Part shown: piece after piece, positions 35,235 through 44,633 of the stretch
How positions within the stretch are numbered: position 1 is the stretch's first letter
Layout: each line of letters begins with the position of its first letter
Origin: Halapricum hydrolyticum
GTDB taxonomy: Archaea; Halobacteriota; Halobacteria; Halobacteriales; Haloarculaceae
Length of the DNA: 64,000 bases
Assembly: GCA_025517565.1 (NCBI GenBank)
Contig: JAOPKD010000004.1
Location: forward strand, 62,001 to 126,000
Reading direction: 5' to 3'
The notes under the pieces: generated by a model
The model's database searches: none
What the model was told of the DNA's origin: nothing
Seen by the model: only the letters and a program-made list of their open reading frames with translations
Translations under genes and position numbers: made by a program

Positions 35235-35294
35235 GATGCGCTGTTCCTCCAGCAGTCACAATCCTCTTGACGACGTGTCCCCAGGGTCCGAGTA

Positions 35295-37067
35295 ATGGTT
35301 TCGACGCTGACGCTGGTGATCGCGGGGATGCTCCTCTATACTGTCGTCGCGATGGGACTCCGACAGCGTGGCGTGCTCCCCGAGTTCGTCCACGTCTCCG
35401 GGCCGCTGACGACGATCCATACCCAGCGTGGCAAGCGGTTTCTGGACCGACTGGCGCGACACGAGCGGTTCTGGCGAGCCTGGGGCAATCTCGGGCTGGG
35501 TATGGCGCTGGTGTTTCTCGTCGGGCTGTTCCTGACGGTCCTGCTATCGGCGTATCAGAGCCTCCGCCAGCCGGCGGCCTCGGCGATCCAGGAGCCCCAG
35601 AACGCCCTGGTCATCCCCGGCGTCAACGAGTTTCTGCCGCTGTCGGCCGCTCCCGAGATCGTCTTCGGATTGCTCGTCGGACTCGTCGTCCACGAGGGCG
35701 GGCACGGCCTGCTCTGTCGCGTCGAGGACATCAACATCGAATCGATGGGCGTCGCGCTGCTGACGATCGTCCCGCTCGGCGCGTTCGTCGAACCCGACGA
35801 GGAAGATCGCAAGAAGGCCGGTCGCGGCGCACAGAGCCGGATGTTCGCCGCCGGCGTCACCAACAACTTCGCGATCACCGTCGTCGCCTTCGCCCTGCTG
35901 TTCGGACCGGTGACAGGGTCGATCGCCGCCGTGAGCGGCGTCCCGGTCGGCGGGTCGATGCAGGATTCACCCGCGCGATCGGCGGGTCTCGGCGGCGGCG
36001 ACGTCATCACGTCCGTCGAAGGAACTGACGTCGAGTCGGCGGCCGACATCGACGCCGTGCTGGCCAACCACACCGAGCGCAGCGTCACCGTGGGCACCGA
36101 CAGCGGCGAGACAGTGACGGTGAACCGATCAGTGCTGGTGACCCGGGCCCTGGCTGACGGACCGCTCGCGATCGACGCCGGCGCGACGATCGTCGCCGTC
36201 AACGGTACGACTGTCGGCATCGAAACCGAGTTCGCCGACGCGATGGCCGACCGGACGACCGCGACGCTCACGACGGCCGACGGCACGACCGCCACCGGCC
36301 CGATCGGTGCCTACGCCAGCGCAGTCAGCGAGGGCGGCCCGCTGGCGGACGCCGGTGCACCGACCGGCGAACCGGCCGTCGTGACCCGCGTCGACGGCAC
36401 TCGAACGCCTGATGCCGAGACGATGCAGGACGTGCTCGCCGATCTCGATCCCGGAACGACAGTCGCGGTCGAAGCGCACGTCGACGGGTCGCTCCAGCAG
36501 TACAACGTCACGCTCGGTGAGAACACCCGGACCGGCGGCGCGCTCCTGGGCGTGCTCGGTGTCCAGCCCGGTTACAGCGGGCTCGTCGTCAACGACTTCG
36601 GGATCCAGGTGTACCCCGCCGAGTCCTATCTGGCGGCGCTGTCCGGTGACGGCGCGCTCGGCGGACTCGGCCAGGGATCGCTCGCGACCGTCGCCGTGAC
36701 GCTTCTGGTGTTGCCTTTCGCGGCCGTCGCGGCACCGTCGCTGGGCTTTAATTTCGCCGGCTTCCTCGATCCGATCACGAACTTCTATGTCGTCCAGGGG
36801 CCGCTCGAACCGCTCGGCGGCGGCGTGTTCCTGCTCGCGAACCTGCTGTTCTGGACCGGCTGGATCAACTTCAACCTCGGGCTGTTCAACTGCATTCCGG
36901 CGTTCCCGCTGGACGGCGGGCACCTCCTGCGGACGAGCACGGAGGCGATCCTCGCCCGGACGCCGCTGAACCACCGCCGACACGTCCGGACAGTTACGAT
37001 CTCGATCGGACTGATCATGGGCGTCAGCCTGATCCTGATGCTGTTCGGCCCGCAGCTCCTTTCCTGA
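35295..37067 (+). CDS. Site-2 protease-like membrane metalloprotease with PDZ domains (M50)
   Basis: 590 residues. It carries the zinc motif VVHEGGHGLL (HExxH) in a transmembrane helix about residue 135, and a C-terminal FNCIPAFPLDGGHLL (the second metal ligand, in the family pattern N-x-x-P-x-x-x-L-D-G). Two PDZ-like segments lie in the long soluble region (about 210-260 and 330-400). About six hydrophobic segments. It cleaves membrane-bound substrates inside the bilayer, often to release regulators; the substrate is unknown. The 87-residue gene upstream may be its operon partner. Confidence 0.88.
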   Translation: MVSTLTLVIAGMLLYTVVAMGLRQRGVLPEFVHVSGPLTTIHTQRGKRFLDRLARHERFWRAWGNLGLGMALVFLVGLFLTVLLSAYQSLRQPAASAIQEPQNALVIPGVNEFLPLSAAPEIVFGLLVGLVVHEGGHGLLCRVEDINIESMGVALLTIVPLGAFVEPDEEDRKKAGRGAQSRMFAAGVTNNFAITVVAFALLFGPVTGSIAAVSGVPVGGSMQDSPARSAGLGGGDVITSVEGTDVESAADIDAVLANHTERSVTVGTDSGETVTVNRSVLVTRALADGPLAIDAGATIVAVNGTTVGIETEFADAMADRTTATLTTADGTTATGPIGAYASAVSEGGPLADAGAPTGEPAVVTRVDGTRTPDAETMQDVLADLDPGTTVAVEAHVDGSLQQYNVTLGENTRTGGALLGVLGVQPGYSGLVVNDFGIQVYPAESYLAALSGDGALGGLGQGSLATVAVTLLVLPFAAVAAPSLGFNFAGFLDPITNFYVVQGPLEPLGGGVFLLANLLFWTGWINFNLGLFNCIPAFPLDGGHLLRTSTEAILARTPLNHRRHVRTVTISIGLIMGVSLILMLFGPQLLS

Positions 37068-37178
37068 AAGAATAGGAGCGATTCTAGCGGCTCCTCCTGA
37101 TACGAGGAGATGTTGGAGAACGAGCCGGCTGACGCTGACTCGCCCGCTTCTGCCATCCGCTCTTGCACTCCGGTAGGC

Positions 37179-37328
37179 CTACTGGATCATCTCGCGCGCC
37201 TCGTCGTCGCTCAGTTCCATATCGTGTTTCTCCTTCGCGTGTTCTTTCACGTGCTCAATCACCTCCTGCTCGTCGTCGGACTTGATCATGAAATCGTCCC
37301 CTTGGCTACAATCTACCTGGTATGCCAT
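37179..37328 (-). CDS. DUF1059 family small protein
   Basis: 49 residues. It starts MAYQVDCSQGDDFMIKSDDE, then EVIEHVKEHAKEKHDMELSD and ends MIQ, the complete DUF1059 pattern: an N-terminal cysteine, then two helices with HVKEHAKEKH. A tiny acidic protein widespread in archaea; function unknown. It is too short to be found by length alone, but the family match is strong. It converges on the protease gene. Confidence 0.85.
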   Translation of the reverse strand: MAYQVDCSQGDDFMIKSDDEQEVIEHVKEHAKEKHDMELSDDEAREMIQ

Positions 37329-37675
37329 AGGGGATACACAGACTCCGTCCCCATATTGTTATTAGCCGGTTTTCCATCAGTAAGGACGACACCGGATGGA
37401 GAAACCTCTCGCATCTTGTCCGGATAGCGGAGTACGAGACGCTTAATCGTCACGCGGGAGAGCGCGGCTGCTGTGGCGCTTCTGGAACTCGCACAGAAAC
37501 TTGCGCTGGGCGCGGCTTCGGGAAGTAGGCTCGTCGTAGGCATACCTACGAACCACACGTTGCGTCTTCAGCCACTTGCGCGGGATCTGATAGCCGCTGT
37601 ATACCCCTCTCGAAGGTAAACTCGTTTTCCTGAAAGGCAAGGTTCCTTACGCTCTCGCCCTAAGTCCGGACGATT
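37329..37675. other. Gene-poor interval before pitA
   Basis: About 345 bp. It holds a short palindrome CGTAGG-CATA-CCTACG (37535-37550) and a minus-strand open frame of 65 codons whose product is arginine-rich and unlike halophilic proteins, so I do not call a gene. A weak TTACG element near 37650 may drive pitA. Confidence 0.4.
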
Positions 37676-39631
37676 ATGACCACGGAGCGACGGGACGCAC
37701 CGCCGACGGCCGAGGGGTGGTACGTGCTACACGACGTTCGGACGATCGACTGGGCCGCCTGGGACGAGGCCTCCCAGCGCACGCGCGATCGGGCCATCGA
37801 GGAGGGGATCGAGTTCCTCCAGTCGGTCACGGCGGTCGAGGACGCTGACGGAGGCGGTTCGATGGTCGTCTCGATGCTCGGACACAAGGGCGATCTCATG
37901 ATCGTTCACATGCGGCCGACGCTGGCCGGCCTGGACGAACTGGAGCGGCGCTTCGAGCGCACGGCGCTGGCGACGTTCACCGACCAGATCCGGTCGTTCG
38001 TCTCGGTGACCGAAGCCTCCGGGTACTCCGAACGTGGCCGGGAGTTCATCGAGGGCGACCTCGACGACGATTCGGGTCTGGCACGGTACATGCGCTCGCG
38101 CCTGTATCCCGAAATCCCCGAGAAAGAGCACGTCTGTTTCTACCCGATGGACAAGCGCCGCGACCTCGAGTACAACTGGTACGATCTGCCCTTCGAGGAG
38201 CGCGCCGAGCACATGGACGCCCACGGCGACATCGGCCGCGAATACGCCGGCCGGGTCACCCAGATGATCACCGGCGCGATCGGCATGGACGACTGGGAGT
38301 GGGGCGTCACGCTGTACGCCGACGACATGGTCGACGTGAAGGACCTGCTCTACGAGATGCGGTTCGACCCCTCCTCTTCGAAGTTCGCCGAGTTCGGCCC
38401 CTTCTGGATCGGCCGACGCTTCGACCCCGCCGACCTGGACGCGCTGCTGGCCGGCGAACCGCTTTCGACGCCCTGGGAGGGTGTCAGCGAACACGCCGAA
38501 CACGATCATCCGCCGGCGACGCCCGAGGACGCCGCTGAGGGTCACGGGCATGACGAGAGCGGGCATCCGGAGGGATCTGGGGACGGCGACCATCCACACG
38601 GCGACACAGACGAGGGTGACAACGAGAGAGACGACCATCCCAGCGCCAGCAGCGGCCGTCCGCCGACGACCGATTCCTGGAGCGAGGCCATCGCCGACAT
38701 CGACGAGATGGATGCCCGACTTGGCAAAGCCGGGCTCTACGAAGGCGAGGACTACACGGGGCGGACGTACGCGCTCGTCTTCGAGACTGACCGCGACGCC
38801 GCCGAACTCGCCGGGGAGGTCGAGGGGCTGGCCTCGAACTTCGACCACTACGACACGCACGTCACGACCGCGGTCCGCGCGAGCGGGGGCCACACCTACC
38901 TGGCGAGCCTCTGGACGACCGAAGACGCCGCCCAGACGGCCTCGGGATTCCTGACCGATCTCGACGGGATCGACACCGGCGCGCGCGGGTGGGCCGGCTC
39001 CGGTGGCGCCGACGACGCGAGCACGTCTGCGCCGACCGGCACGGACGAAGACGACGACATCCGGTCGCAGCTGGCTGAACAGAACATCTACGCCGGCCAG
39101 CCCCACGGCGAGGACGTCTACGCGCTCGTGGTCTACTCCGAGGCAGATCTCGACCGCCTCCGGCCGGTCGTCGAGGACCTCCGTGCGTCCTTCGCGGGCG
39201 ACGACCACGTCAAGACGGCCGTCTACGACGATCCCGATGGTGAGATCGCGGCCGTCGTCAGCCTCTGGGAAGACCGGGCCGCCGCACAGCGGGCGAGCGA
39301 CGACCTGGAGTCGGTGCCCGGCGTGGTCCGGAAAGCCGGCGAGGGCGACGGCTTCGGGACGATGGGCATGTTCTACACCGTCAAGCCCGCGTACCGCGAG
39401 GAGTTCGTCGAGACTTTCGGGACCGTCGGCGAGAAACTCGAAGCGATGGAGGGCCACCGCGAGACCGCGCTGCTGGTCAACGATGACGACGCGAACGACA
39501 TGTTCATCGCCTCGCAGTGGGACTCCCGGGACGACGCGATGGCCTTCTTCCGGTCGGAGGATTTCCGCGAGACTGTCCAGTGGGGCCGGGAGATCCTGGA
39601 CGATACGCCGCGACACGTCTTCCTGGCCTAG
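37676..39631 (+). CDS. pitA: Haem-binding PitA-type protein: chlorite dismutase/HemQ domain fused to repeated ferredoxin-like and ABM domains
   Basis: 651 residues. Residues 1-265 are a chlorite-dismutase/HemQ domain (CFYPMDKRR, NWYDLPFEERAEHMDAHGDIGR with the proximal-histidine pattern, WGVTLYADD). Residues about 275-330 are a histidine/aspartate-rich linker (HAEHDHPP, EGHGHDESGHPEG, DGDHPHGD). Then come two similar ferredoxin-like units (about 340-430 and 460-555, both with a GL or NIY-type start and a SLW strand) and a final antibiotic-biosynthesis-monooxygenase domain (GTMGMFYTVKPAYREEF). Simple PitA proteins have one C-terminal ABM unit, so this is enlarged. Possible roles are haem handling or peroxide defence; the linker suggests metal binding. 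Confidence 0.85.
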   Translation: MTTERRDAPPTAEGWYVLHDVRTIDWAAWDEASQRTRDRAIEEGIEFLQSVTAVEDADGGGSMVVSMLGHKGDLMIVHMRPTLAGLDELERRFERTALATFTDQIRSFVSVTEASGYSERGREFIEGDLDDDSGLARYMRSRLYPEIPEKEHVCFYPMDKRRDLEYNWYDLPFEERAEHMDAHGDIGREYAGRVTQMITGAIGMDDWEWGVTLYADDMVDVKDLLYEMRFDPSSSKFAEFGPFWIGRRFDPADLDALLAGEPLSTPWEGVSEHAEHDHPPATPEDAAEGHGHDESGHPEGSGDGDHPHGDTDEGDNERDDHPSASSGRPPTTDSWSEAIADIDEMDARLGKAGLYEGEDYTGRTYALVFETDRDAAELAGEVEGLASNFDHYDTHVTTAVRASGGHTYLASLWTTEDAAQTASGFLTDLDGIDTGARGWAGSGGADDASTSAPTGTDEDDDIRSQLAEQNIYAGQPHGEDVYALVVYSEADLDRLRPVVEDLRASFAGDDHVKTAVYDDPDGEIAAVVSLWEDRAAAQRASDDLESVPGVVRKAGEGDGFGTMGMFYTVKPAYREEFVETFGTVGEKLEAMEGHRETALLVNDDDANDMFIASQWDSRDDAMAFFRSEDFRETVQWGREILDDTPRHVFLA

Positions 39632-39699
39632 CGATCCTCTGACCGGCTAGGCGTATATAAACCCTTCTGAGACACCTATCGCTGTTTGTCCATACAGGA

Positions 39700-39709
39700 G
39701 TTATATCTA
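39700..39709 (+). promoter_or_regulatory. TATA box of RND transporter gene
   Basis: GTTATATCTA centred about 31 bp upstream of the ATG at 39736 favours that start over the GTG at 39718, which would lie before the predicted transcription start. Confidence 0.5.
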
Positions 39710-39735
39710 CCCGGCAAGTGAACGACCTGACAGGA

Positions 39736-42300
39736 ATGATACGTGAGGGGTTAACGAGAGCGGTCGATTTCGTCACGGAACACAATCGACTCACGCTGGT
39801 GGTAATGATCCTCCTTTCGGCGGTCGTGCTGGCCGGCATCCCGATGCTCGACACGGAGAGCCAGGCCGGGGCGGACGCGTCGGCGTTCGAGGACATCGAT
39901 CGCGTCCAGAAGGCGAACTACGTCACGGAGCACTACGACACGTCTCAGGAGGACTCCAACCGGACGCTCGCGACGGTCTACGTCCGCCAGGAAGACGGTG
40001 ACGTGCTCTCGAAGACGTCACTGCTGGAGACGCTCCGGTATCAGCGCGACGTACTGAACAACGACTCGGTCGCAGCGGTGCTCCACGACGACGGGATCGC
40101 CGACGTCGCGAACATGGTCGCAGTGGGTCTCGCCGACGATCCGGCGGCGTCGCTCGACGAGCAGATTGCCACACTCGAAGACGCCAGCCCGGCCGCGGTC
40201 GAGACGCAGATCGAATCGACGCTGTCGAACCAGCCGCAAGCGCTGCGGCTGTTGCCCGACGGTCACGATCCCTCGAACACGACAGCGACTGACCGCCGGC
40301 TGCTGGTCGTCCTCAACGCGAGCGGAGCAGCAGGGGGGAGTGAAGGGGTCTTCGACCGCGTCGACGCGGCCCTCTACGAGACCGCACAGGACTATTCCGA
40401 CAGCGGACTGTTCGTGTTGAACCAGTTCGCCTACGCCGAGTACAACAGTCACTTCTTCGGCGAGATGGTCTGGCTGGTCCTGCCGGCCGCGCTGGTGTTG
40501 ATCCTGGGCGTGCTCGCGTTCACGTATCGCGATCTCATCGACATCGTCGTCGGGATGGTCGGCGTGCTGCTGTCGGTGCTGTGGATGTTCGGCCTGCTTG
40601 GCTGGCTCGGCGTCGCTGCGGGGCTGGTCAGCATCGTTCCGGTCGTCCTTGTGACGGGGCTGAGTATCGACTTTGGCTTCCACGTCTTCAACCGCTACCG
40701 TGAGCAACGCGAGGCGAGCAGACAGCGAGCGGGCGACGCACGGGGCGACGGGGGGATCCGCGAGCCGATGAACCGTGGGGTCAGACTCGTCGCGACGGCA
40801 CTCGTGTTGGTCACGGTCACTGCGGCCATTGGCTTCCTGTCGAACCTCGTCAACCCGCTGGGACAGATCCGCGATCTCGGCGTCTCGATCACGCTGGGCG
40901 TGATCGCGTCGCTGTTGCTGTTCGTGACCGTCGTCCCGGCGCTGAAGATCAGTATCGACGGTCTCTTCGAACGGTTCGGCTGGGATCGACACAAGCGCGC
41001 GCTGGGACACGGCCGGTTTCTGCGCCCGGCCCTGTCGAGGACGGTCACGCTCGCTCGCCGCGGTGCGCCGATCGTGCTGGTCGTCGCCCTCGTGATCGGT
41101 TCGCTCGGTGCGGTCGCCTGGACCGACCTCGACGAGGAGAGCTTCCAGCAACCGGACGGCGAGGTCGCGGAGTGGAAACAGAGCCTCCCGGACCCGATCG
41201 GCTGGGACACTCATCCCGTCGCCGAGCGACTGAACCACGTGCAGGCGGTCTATCAGCCGGCTACTGCCGACGACGCGTTTCGCGAACGCATACTGATCGA
41301 GGGCGACGTGACCGCCGACGGCACGCTGACTGATCTCCAGGCCGGCGTCGAGACGATAAGCGAGCGTGGCGTGCTTCTCGACCAGCCCGGCGTCCGGGCC
41401 GTCACTTCGCCCGTGACGGCGATGCAGGCGCTAGCGCAGCGAGATCCGGCGTTCAGAGCGGTCTTCGAAGACGAGAGTCGCGACACTGACGGTGACGGGA
41501 TCCCCGACCGCGATCTCAAGCCCGTCTACGACGCCTTCTACGAGGCCGACAGCGAACTCGCCGGCCAGGTGCTCGAACGGACCGACGGCGAGTACCGTTC
41601 GATGCTCGTCCGGGTCGCACTCGACGCCGACTTCGCGGATATCGACCAGGCCGTCGCTGACCTCGAAGCCGGCGCGGATCGCATGGAGGGCGACAGCGAC
41701 CGGACGGCGACCGCCGTCGGGTCGGTGGCTGTCAACGTGGCTGTCCTGGACGCGATCGTCGGCGGGATCCTCCAGACGATGACGATCGCGCTGGCGGCGA
41801 TCGCGCTGGTGATGGCAGTCGCGTTCCGGGCCATGCACGGGAGTGCGACGCTCGGACTCATTGTCGCCGTGCCGATCGCGCTCGTCCTCGGACTGGTGAT
41901 CGGCGGAATGTATCTCCTGTCGATCCCGCTGACGTTGCTGACGGCGCTGCTGATGAGTCTCGTCATCGGGCTGGGGATCGATTACAACATCCACATCGGC
42001 GACCGGTTCGCCGACGAGCGTCGCGAGGGCAAGACGACCGTCGAGGCGCTGGAAGCCGCGGTCACCGGAACCGGGGGCGCGCTACTCGGCAGCACGCTCA
42101 CCTCCGCCGGCGCGTTCGCGACGATCGCGCTCGTCCCGGATCCGCAACTGCAGAGCTTCAGCTTGATCGTGGTGGTCGCGCTGCTCACCGCCTTCCTGGT
42201 GAGCCTCCTCGTCCTGCCGAGCCTGCTGGTACTGTGGGAGCGATACAGCCCCGAAGCCGTGACAACTGAAGCGACGGCCGAGAGCCTGCCACAGGACTGA
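39736..42300 (+). CDS. RND superfamily exporter (MMPL/HpnN-like)
   Basis: 854 residues. Two homologous halves, each with one helix, a large external loop and a cluster of five helices. The SSD-like segments contain TGLSIDFGFHVFNRYREQR (first half) and LVIGLGIDYNIHIGDRF (second half), with the paired D that carries protons. It exports lipids, pigments or hydrophobic drugs using the proton gradient. No outer-membrane partner is expected in archaea. The stop codon adjoins a lone copy of the type A element end. Confidence 0.9.
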   Translation: MIREGLTRAVDFVTEHNRLTLVVMILLSAVVLAGIPMLDTESQAGADASAFEDIDRVQKANYVTEHYDTSQEDSNRTLATVYVRQEDGDVLSKTSLLETLRYQRDVLNNDSVAAVLHDDGIADVANMVAVGLADDPAASLDEQIATLEDASPAAVETQIESTLSNQPQALRLLPDGHDPSNTTATDRRLLVVLNASGAAGGSEGVFDRVDAALYETAQDYSDSGLFVLNQFAYAEYNSHFFGEMVWLVLPAALVLILGVLAFTYRDLIDIVVGMVGVLLSVLWMFGLLGWLGVAAGLVSIVPVVLVTGLSIDFGFHVFNRYREQREASRQRAGDARGDGGIREPMNRGVRLVATALVLVTVTAAIGFLSNLVNPLGQIRDLGVSITLGVIASLLLFVTVVPALKISIDGLFERFGWDRHKRALGHGRFLRPALSRTVTLARRGAPIVLVVALVIGSLGAVAWTDLDEESFQQPDGEVAEWKQSLPDPIGWDTHPVAERLNHVQAVYQPATADDAFRERILIEGDVTADGTLTDLQAGVETISERGVLLDQPGVRAVTSPVTAMQALAQRDPAFRAVFEDESRDTDGDGIPDRDLKPVYDAFYEADSELAGQVLERTDGEYRSMLVRVALDADFADIDQAVADLEAGADRMEGDSDRTATAVGSVAVNVAVLDAIVGGILQTMTIALAAIALVMAVAFRAMHGSATLGLIVAVPIALVLGLVIGGMYLLSIPLTLLTALLMSLVIGLGIDYNIHIGDRFADERREGKTTVEALEAAVTGTGGALLGSTLTSAGAFATIALVPDPQLQSFSLIVVVALLTAFLVSLLVLPSLLVLWERYSPEAVTTEATAESLPQD

Positions 42301-42320
42301 TAGTGACCGCTGTAACGATT
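42298..42320. repeat. Solo end of type A inverted-repeat element
   Basis: TGATAGTGACCGCTGTAACGAT starts with the RND stop codon and shares ATAGTG..GCTGTAACGATT with the left end of the element at 19386. No matching inverted end is seen nearby, so it is a remnant or an unrelated short motif. Confidence 0.4.
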
Positions 42321-42370
42321 ACGACTGTACTCCTTCGTGTGGTCGATCCGGAGGGGACTGACAACGGTCC

Positions 42371-42378
42371 ATATAAAA
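42371..42378 (+). promoter_or_regulatory. TATA box for the 42442 gene
   Basis: ATATAAAA is a consensus TATA box. Transcription would begin near 42401, leaving about 40 nt of leader before the GTG at 42442. Confidence 0.5.
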
Positions 42379-42441
42379 GCGATCTCGAAGTTCGGTCGGA
42401 ACGTCCAAAGCGAGAAGAGCCTGGAGCCACGACGGACAGAC

Positions 42442-42834
42442 GTGACGGACGACTTCGATCGCCAGCCTGACGACGCTCCCAGACGCCACGAGATCGACGA
42501 CGCGCCCGGCAATCACGAGATCGACGACACGCCGACGATCACCTGCGATCGCTGCGATCGCTCCTGGGACCTGGCGTACGAACTGGACGAGCTGGCCGTC
42601 GGCAACCAGGCGATCCAGCAGTTCGCGCTGGATCATCACCGACACACGGGCCATTTCCCCGACGGGATCGCGACCTGGCAGGCGAGCTGTCGCCAGTGCC
42701 CGGAGACGGTCGAACGCCTCGAGGAGAGTGCTGCCAGACGGTGGGCCGAGACACACGCCCGCCACACTCGTCACAGCGTGGCGATCGAACACGGCGAGGA
42801 AGAGACAGACATCGTCACCGCACCTGACACATAG
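42442..42834 (+). CDS. Uncharacterised acidic protein with two CxxC pairs
   Basis: 130 residues from a GTG (VTDDFDRQPDDAP...). C-x2-C pairs in TCDRCDRSW and SCRQCPETV, plus histidines in DHHRHTGHF, suggest a zinc site. Aspartate-rich N-terminus. I do not recognise the family. Reading from further upstream adds basic residues and crosses the predicted transcription start. It converges on sufU with 30 bp between. Confidence 0.6.
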   Translation: MTDDFDRQPDDAPRRHEIDDAPGNHEIDDTPTITCDRCDRSWDLAYELDELAVGNQAIQQFALDHHRHTGHFPDGIATWQASCRQCPETVERLEESAARRWAETHARHTRHSVAIEHGEEETDIVTAPDT

Positions 42835-42864
42835 GCTGGCTCGCCGTCGGCGTCGCCAGCGGTC

Positions 42865-43308
42865 TTACTCGGGGACGTCCGGGTCGTCGTCTTCGGTTTT
42901 CGTCCTGTCGAGATCCTTCTCGCCGAGATAGATCTCCACGCCGTCCTGGGCGACCTTCTCGGCCAGCACCGCGCACTTCACCCGCATCGGCGAGATCTCG
43001 ACGCCGAGCATGTCGATGATGTCGTCGCGGTCCATCTCCCGCAACTCCTCGATCGAGGTGCCCGGCAGTCGCTCGCTGAGCATCGAGGCCGAGGCCTGGG
43101 AGATCGCACACCCGTCGCCGCGGAAGGCCACCGCCTCGATGGTCTCTTCGTCGTCGTCGAGCACCACGTCCATCTCGATGGTGTCGCCACACATCGGGTT
43201 CTCGCCGACGTGCGTGAACGTCGCGTCCTCGATCTCCCCGTAATGGCGGGGGTTCTTGTAGTGATCGAGGATCTGCTGCCGGTACATGTCTGAGCCGCCG
43301 ATACCCAT
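42865..43308 (-). CDS. sufU: Iron-sulfur cluster scaffold SufU/IscU-like
   Basis: 147 residues from MGIGGSDMYRQQILDHYKNPR at 43308. Cluster/zinc cysteines in NPMCGDTI, GDGCAISQASASML and RVKCAVL, with the invariant aspartate. SufU takes sulfur from SufS and passes it to cluster assembly. sufS is on the same strand 17 kb to the left. Confidence 0.92.
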   Translation of the reverse strand: MGIGGSDMYRQQILDHYKNPRHYGEIEDATFTHVGENPMCGDTIEMDVVLDDDEETIEAVAFRGDGCAISQASASMLSERLPGTSIEELREMDRDDIIDMLGVEISPMRVKCAVLAEKVAQDGVEIYLGEKDLDRTKTEDDDPDVPE

Positions 43309-43421
43309 TGTTGTTCGACTGTAGGTGTCTCCGTCGCAAAAGCGTTCCGCGGGAGATGCTGGCATGCGCGGCGTCTTCCGTGCTCGATGTACCTGCCCGA
43401 TGGGATAGGCATCCCGGCTTG

Positions 43422-43679
43422 CTAATAAAAGAAAACGAAAGCCAGCAATGAAACGTAATACCCGGCAATAATCTGACTGTCAATGCCGTCATACTGGATC
43501 CGTGAAATATACTTCGGGGCGTAGAATAACAGTCCGATACAGACCGCTGTGGCGAGGATTATGGAGTCTACCCGCAACAAAATAAGTGTGATCAGGAGCA
43601 GGAGCAAGCAACCAGCTATTGCATCCCAGATGGGAGACCCTGAGGAAGACGTATCATTAACATCTATTTCAGCAGCCAT
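43422..43679 (-). CDS. Tiny three-helix membrane protein beside secreted protein
   Basis: 85 residues with three hydrophobic segments (about 17-36, 38-55 and 66-84) and a short polar start (SSSGSPIW). No recognisable family. It lies 9 bp downstream of the Tat-exported protein gene on the same strand, so they are an operon. Lower GC than the surrounding genome. Arrangement and size recall immunity proteins of secreted peptide or protein toxins, but that is inference. Confidence 0.6.
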   Translation of the reverse strand: MAAEIDVNDTSSSGSPIWDAIAGCLLLLLITLILLRVDSIILATAVCIGLLFYAPKYISRIQYDGIDSQIIAGYYVSLLAFVFFY

Positions 43680-43688
43680 CGTTGCACG

Positions 43689-44489
43689 TTAACGTGTTTC
43701 GATATCGTCATTCCCGGCCCCAGGTTCCACTGACATATCCACCCACAGAGTCGTATGGTTTGTACAGCTCTGGACCGGGTAGAAGCCGAAGCACATTGCA
43801 TATTGAGCTTTGGTGAATAGCCTGTATCTTGACTCACCTTTGCCACCAGACTCAGCAGCCTTCTTGCTCCATTTTTGTTTCCACTGGTCAATTTTGCCCC
43901 CAGTAGAGGTCTCACCCCAGTACCGCTCATCAATATATGTTATCTTATTTTCTTCATTCCATCCATAATCAACTCTCTGATGCCATTTAGCCACCCAAGA
44001 TTTGACGGCACCCAGATCATAGTAGAGGATAGATGTTCCAGAAGCGAATGCTTCATTAGTTGTTCCACTTGGGTCAACTGGAACACGCTCTGATGTGGAT
44101 ATTCCCTGCTCTGATGTCTGATACGATTCAACTACCAATCTGTCCTCGAGTACAGCGGCCCGTGTTTTGGGCTCAAGTTCATTCAGAACCTTTCGCACGT
44201 GGCTACCGCGATCGGCTGGAATGATTGGCGCTGCGGCATTCCCTCCCTGAGGACTAGACCGCTGTTTTCTATTTTCATTCACCGGGATAGCAGAAGTTGT
44301 AGCATCCATTCCCTGCGAATTGGATTGTCGCCATCGTTTTGCATCCTTTTCGGCGGCTCGTTTTAACATTTCTTCTGCGTCTGCTTCAGAAATATCTGGC
44401 GTGCCAGTGTCGGCACTTCTTGACATAGTACCCACACCCGTGATTGCCACCGATTCCCCCAATTTCCTTAGAATCGACCGTCGATCCAT
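43689..44489 (-). CDS. Tat-exported protein of unknown function
   Basis: 266 residues. Twin-arginine start MDRRSILRKLGESVAITG with a short hydrophobic stretch, then a polar pro-like region (about 27-130, rich in S, E, K, N and Q) and a C-terminal part rich in W, Y and K (AVKSWVAKWHQRVDYGWNEE). Two cysteines near the C-terminus (AMCFGF, SCTNHT) could form a disulfide. No known domain recognised. A strong TATA box (44518-44525) drives it. Low-GC and asparagine/lysine-richer than neighbours, consistent with acquisition. Confidence 0.65.
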   Translation of the reverse strand: MDRRSILRKLGESVAITGVGTMSRSADTGTPDISEADAEEMLKRAAEKDAKRWRQSNSQGMDATTSAIPVNENRKQRSSPQGGNAAAPIIPADRGSHVRKVLNELEPKTRAAVLEDRLVVESYQTSEQGISTSERVPVDPSGTTNEAFASGTSILYYDLGAVKSWVAKWHQRVDYGWNEENKITYIDERYWGETSTGGKIDQWKQKWSKKAAESGGKGESRYRLFTKAQYAMCFGFYPVQSCTNHTTLWVDMSVEPGAGNDDIETR

Positions 44490-44517
44490 CGCATTTGACT
44501 TCTATAGAGAGCATTCA

Positions 44518-44525
44518 TATATAAA
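44518..44525 (-). promoter_or_regulatory. TATA box of the Tat-exported protein gene
   Basis: TTTATATA on the minus strand, about 32 bp before the ATG at 44489, in an AT-rich intergenic region shared with the divergent PadR gene. Confidence 0.55.
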
Positions 44526-44633
44526 TTTCTATCTTATTTTCGTCTACTATATAACTAGTGTGAAGATATAAGATAGGATCTATACGCCACCCGAAGCGCA
44601 ACCGAGTTGTGGCCCGCCGCCGATCGTCCGGGT

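Noticed and set aside
37443..37640. 65-codon minus-strand ORF
   Set aside because: Strongly basic composition, no promoter, no recognised homologue; kept only as a note in the interval entry.
37727..39616. 629-codon minus-strand open frame
   Set aside because: Mirror frame of pitA with no family features, while pitA has clear domains.
43689..44489. Halocin C8 precursor
   Set aside because: It has a Tat signal and a pro-like region, but only two cysteines near the C-terminus instead of the cysteine-rich halocin core.
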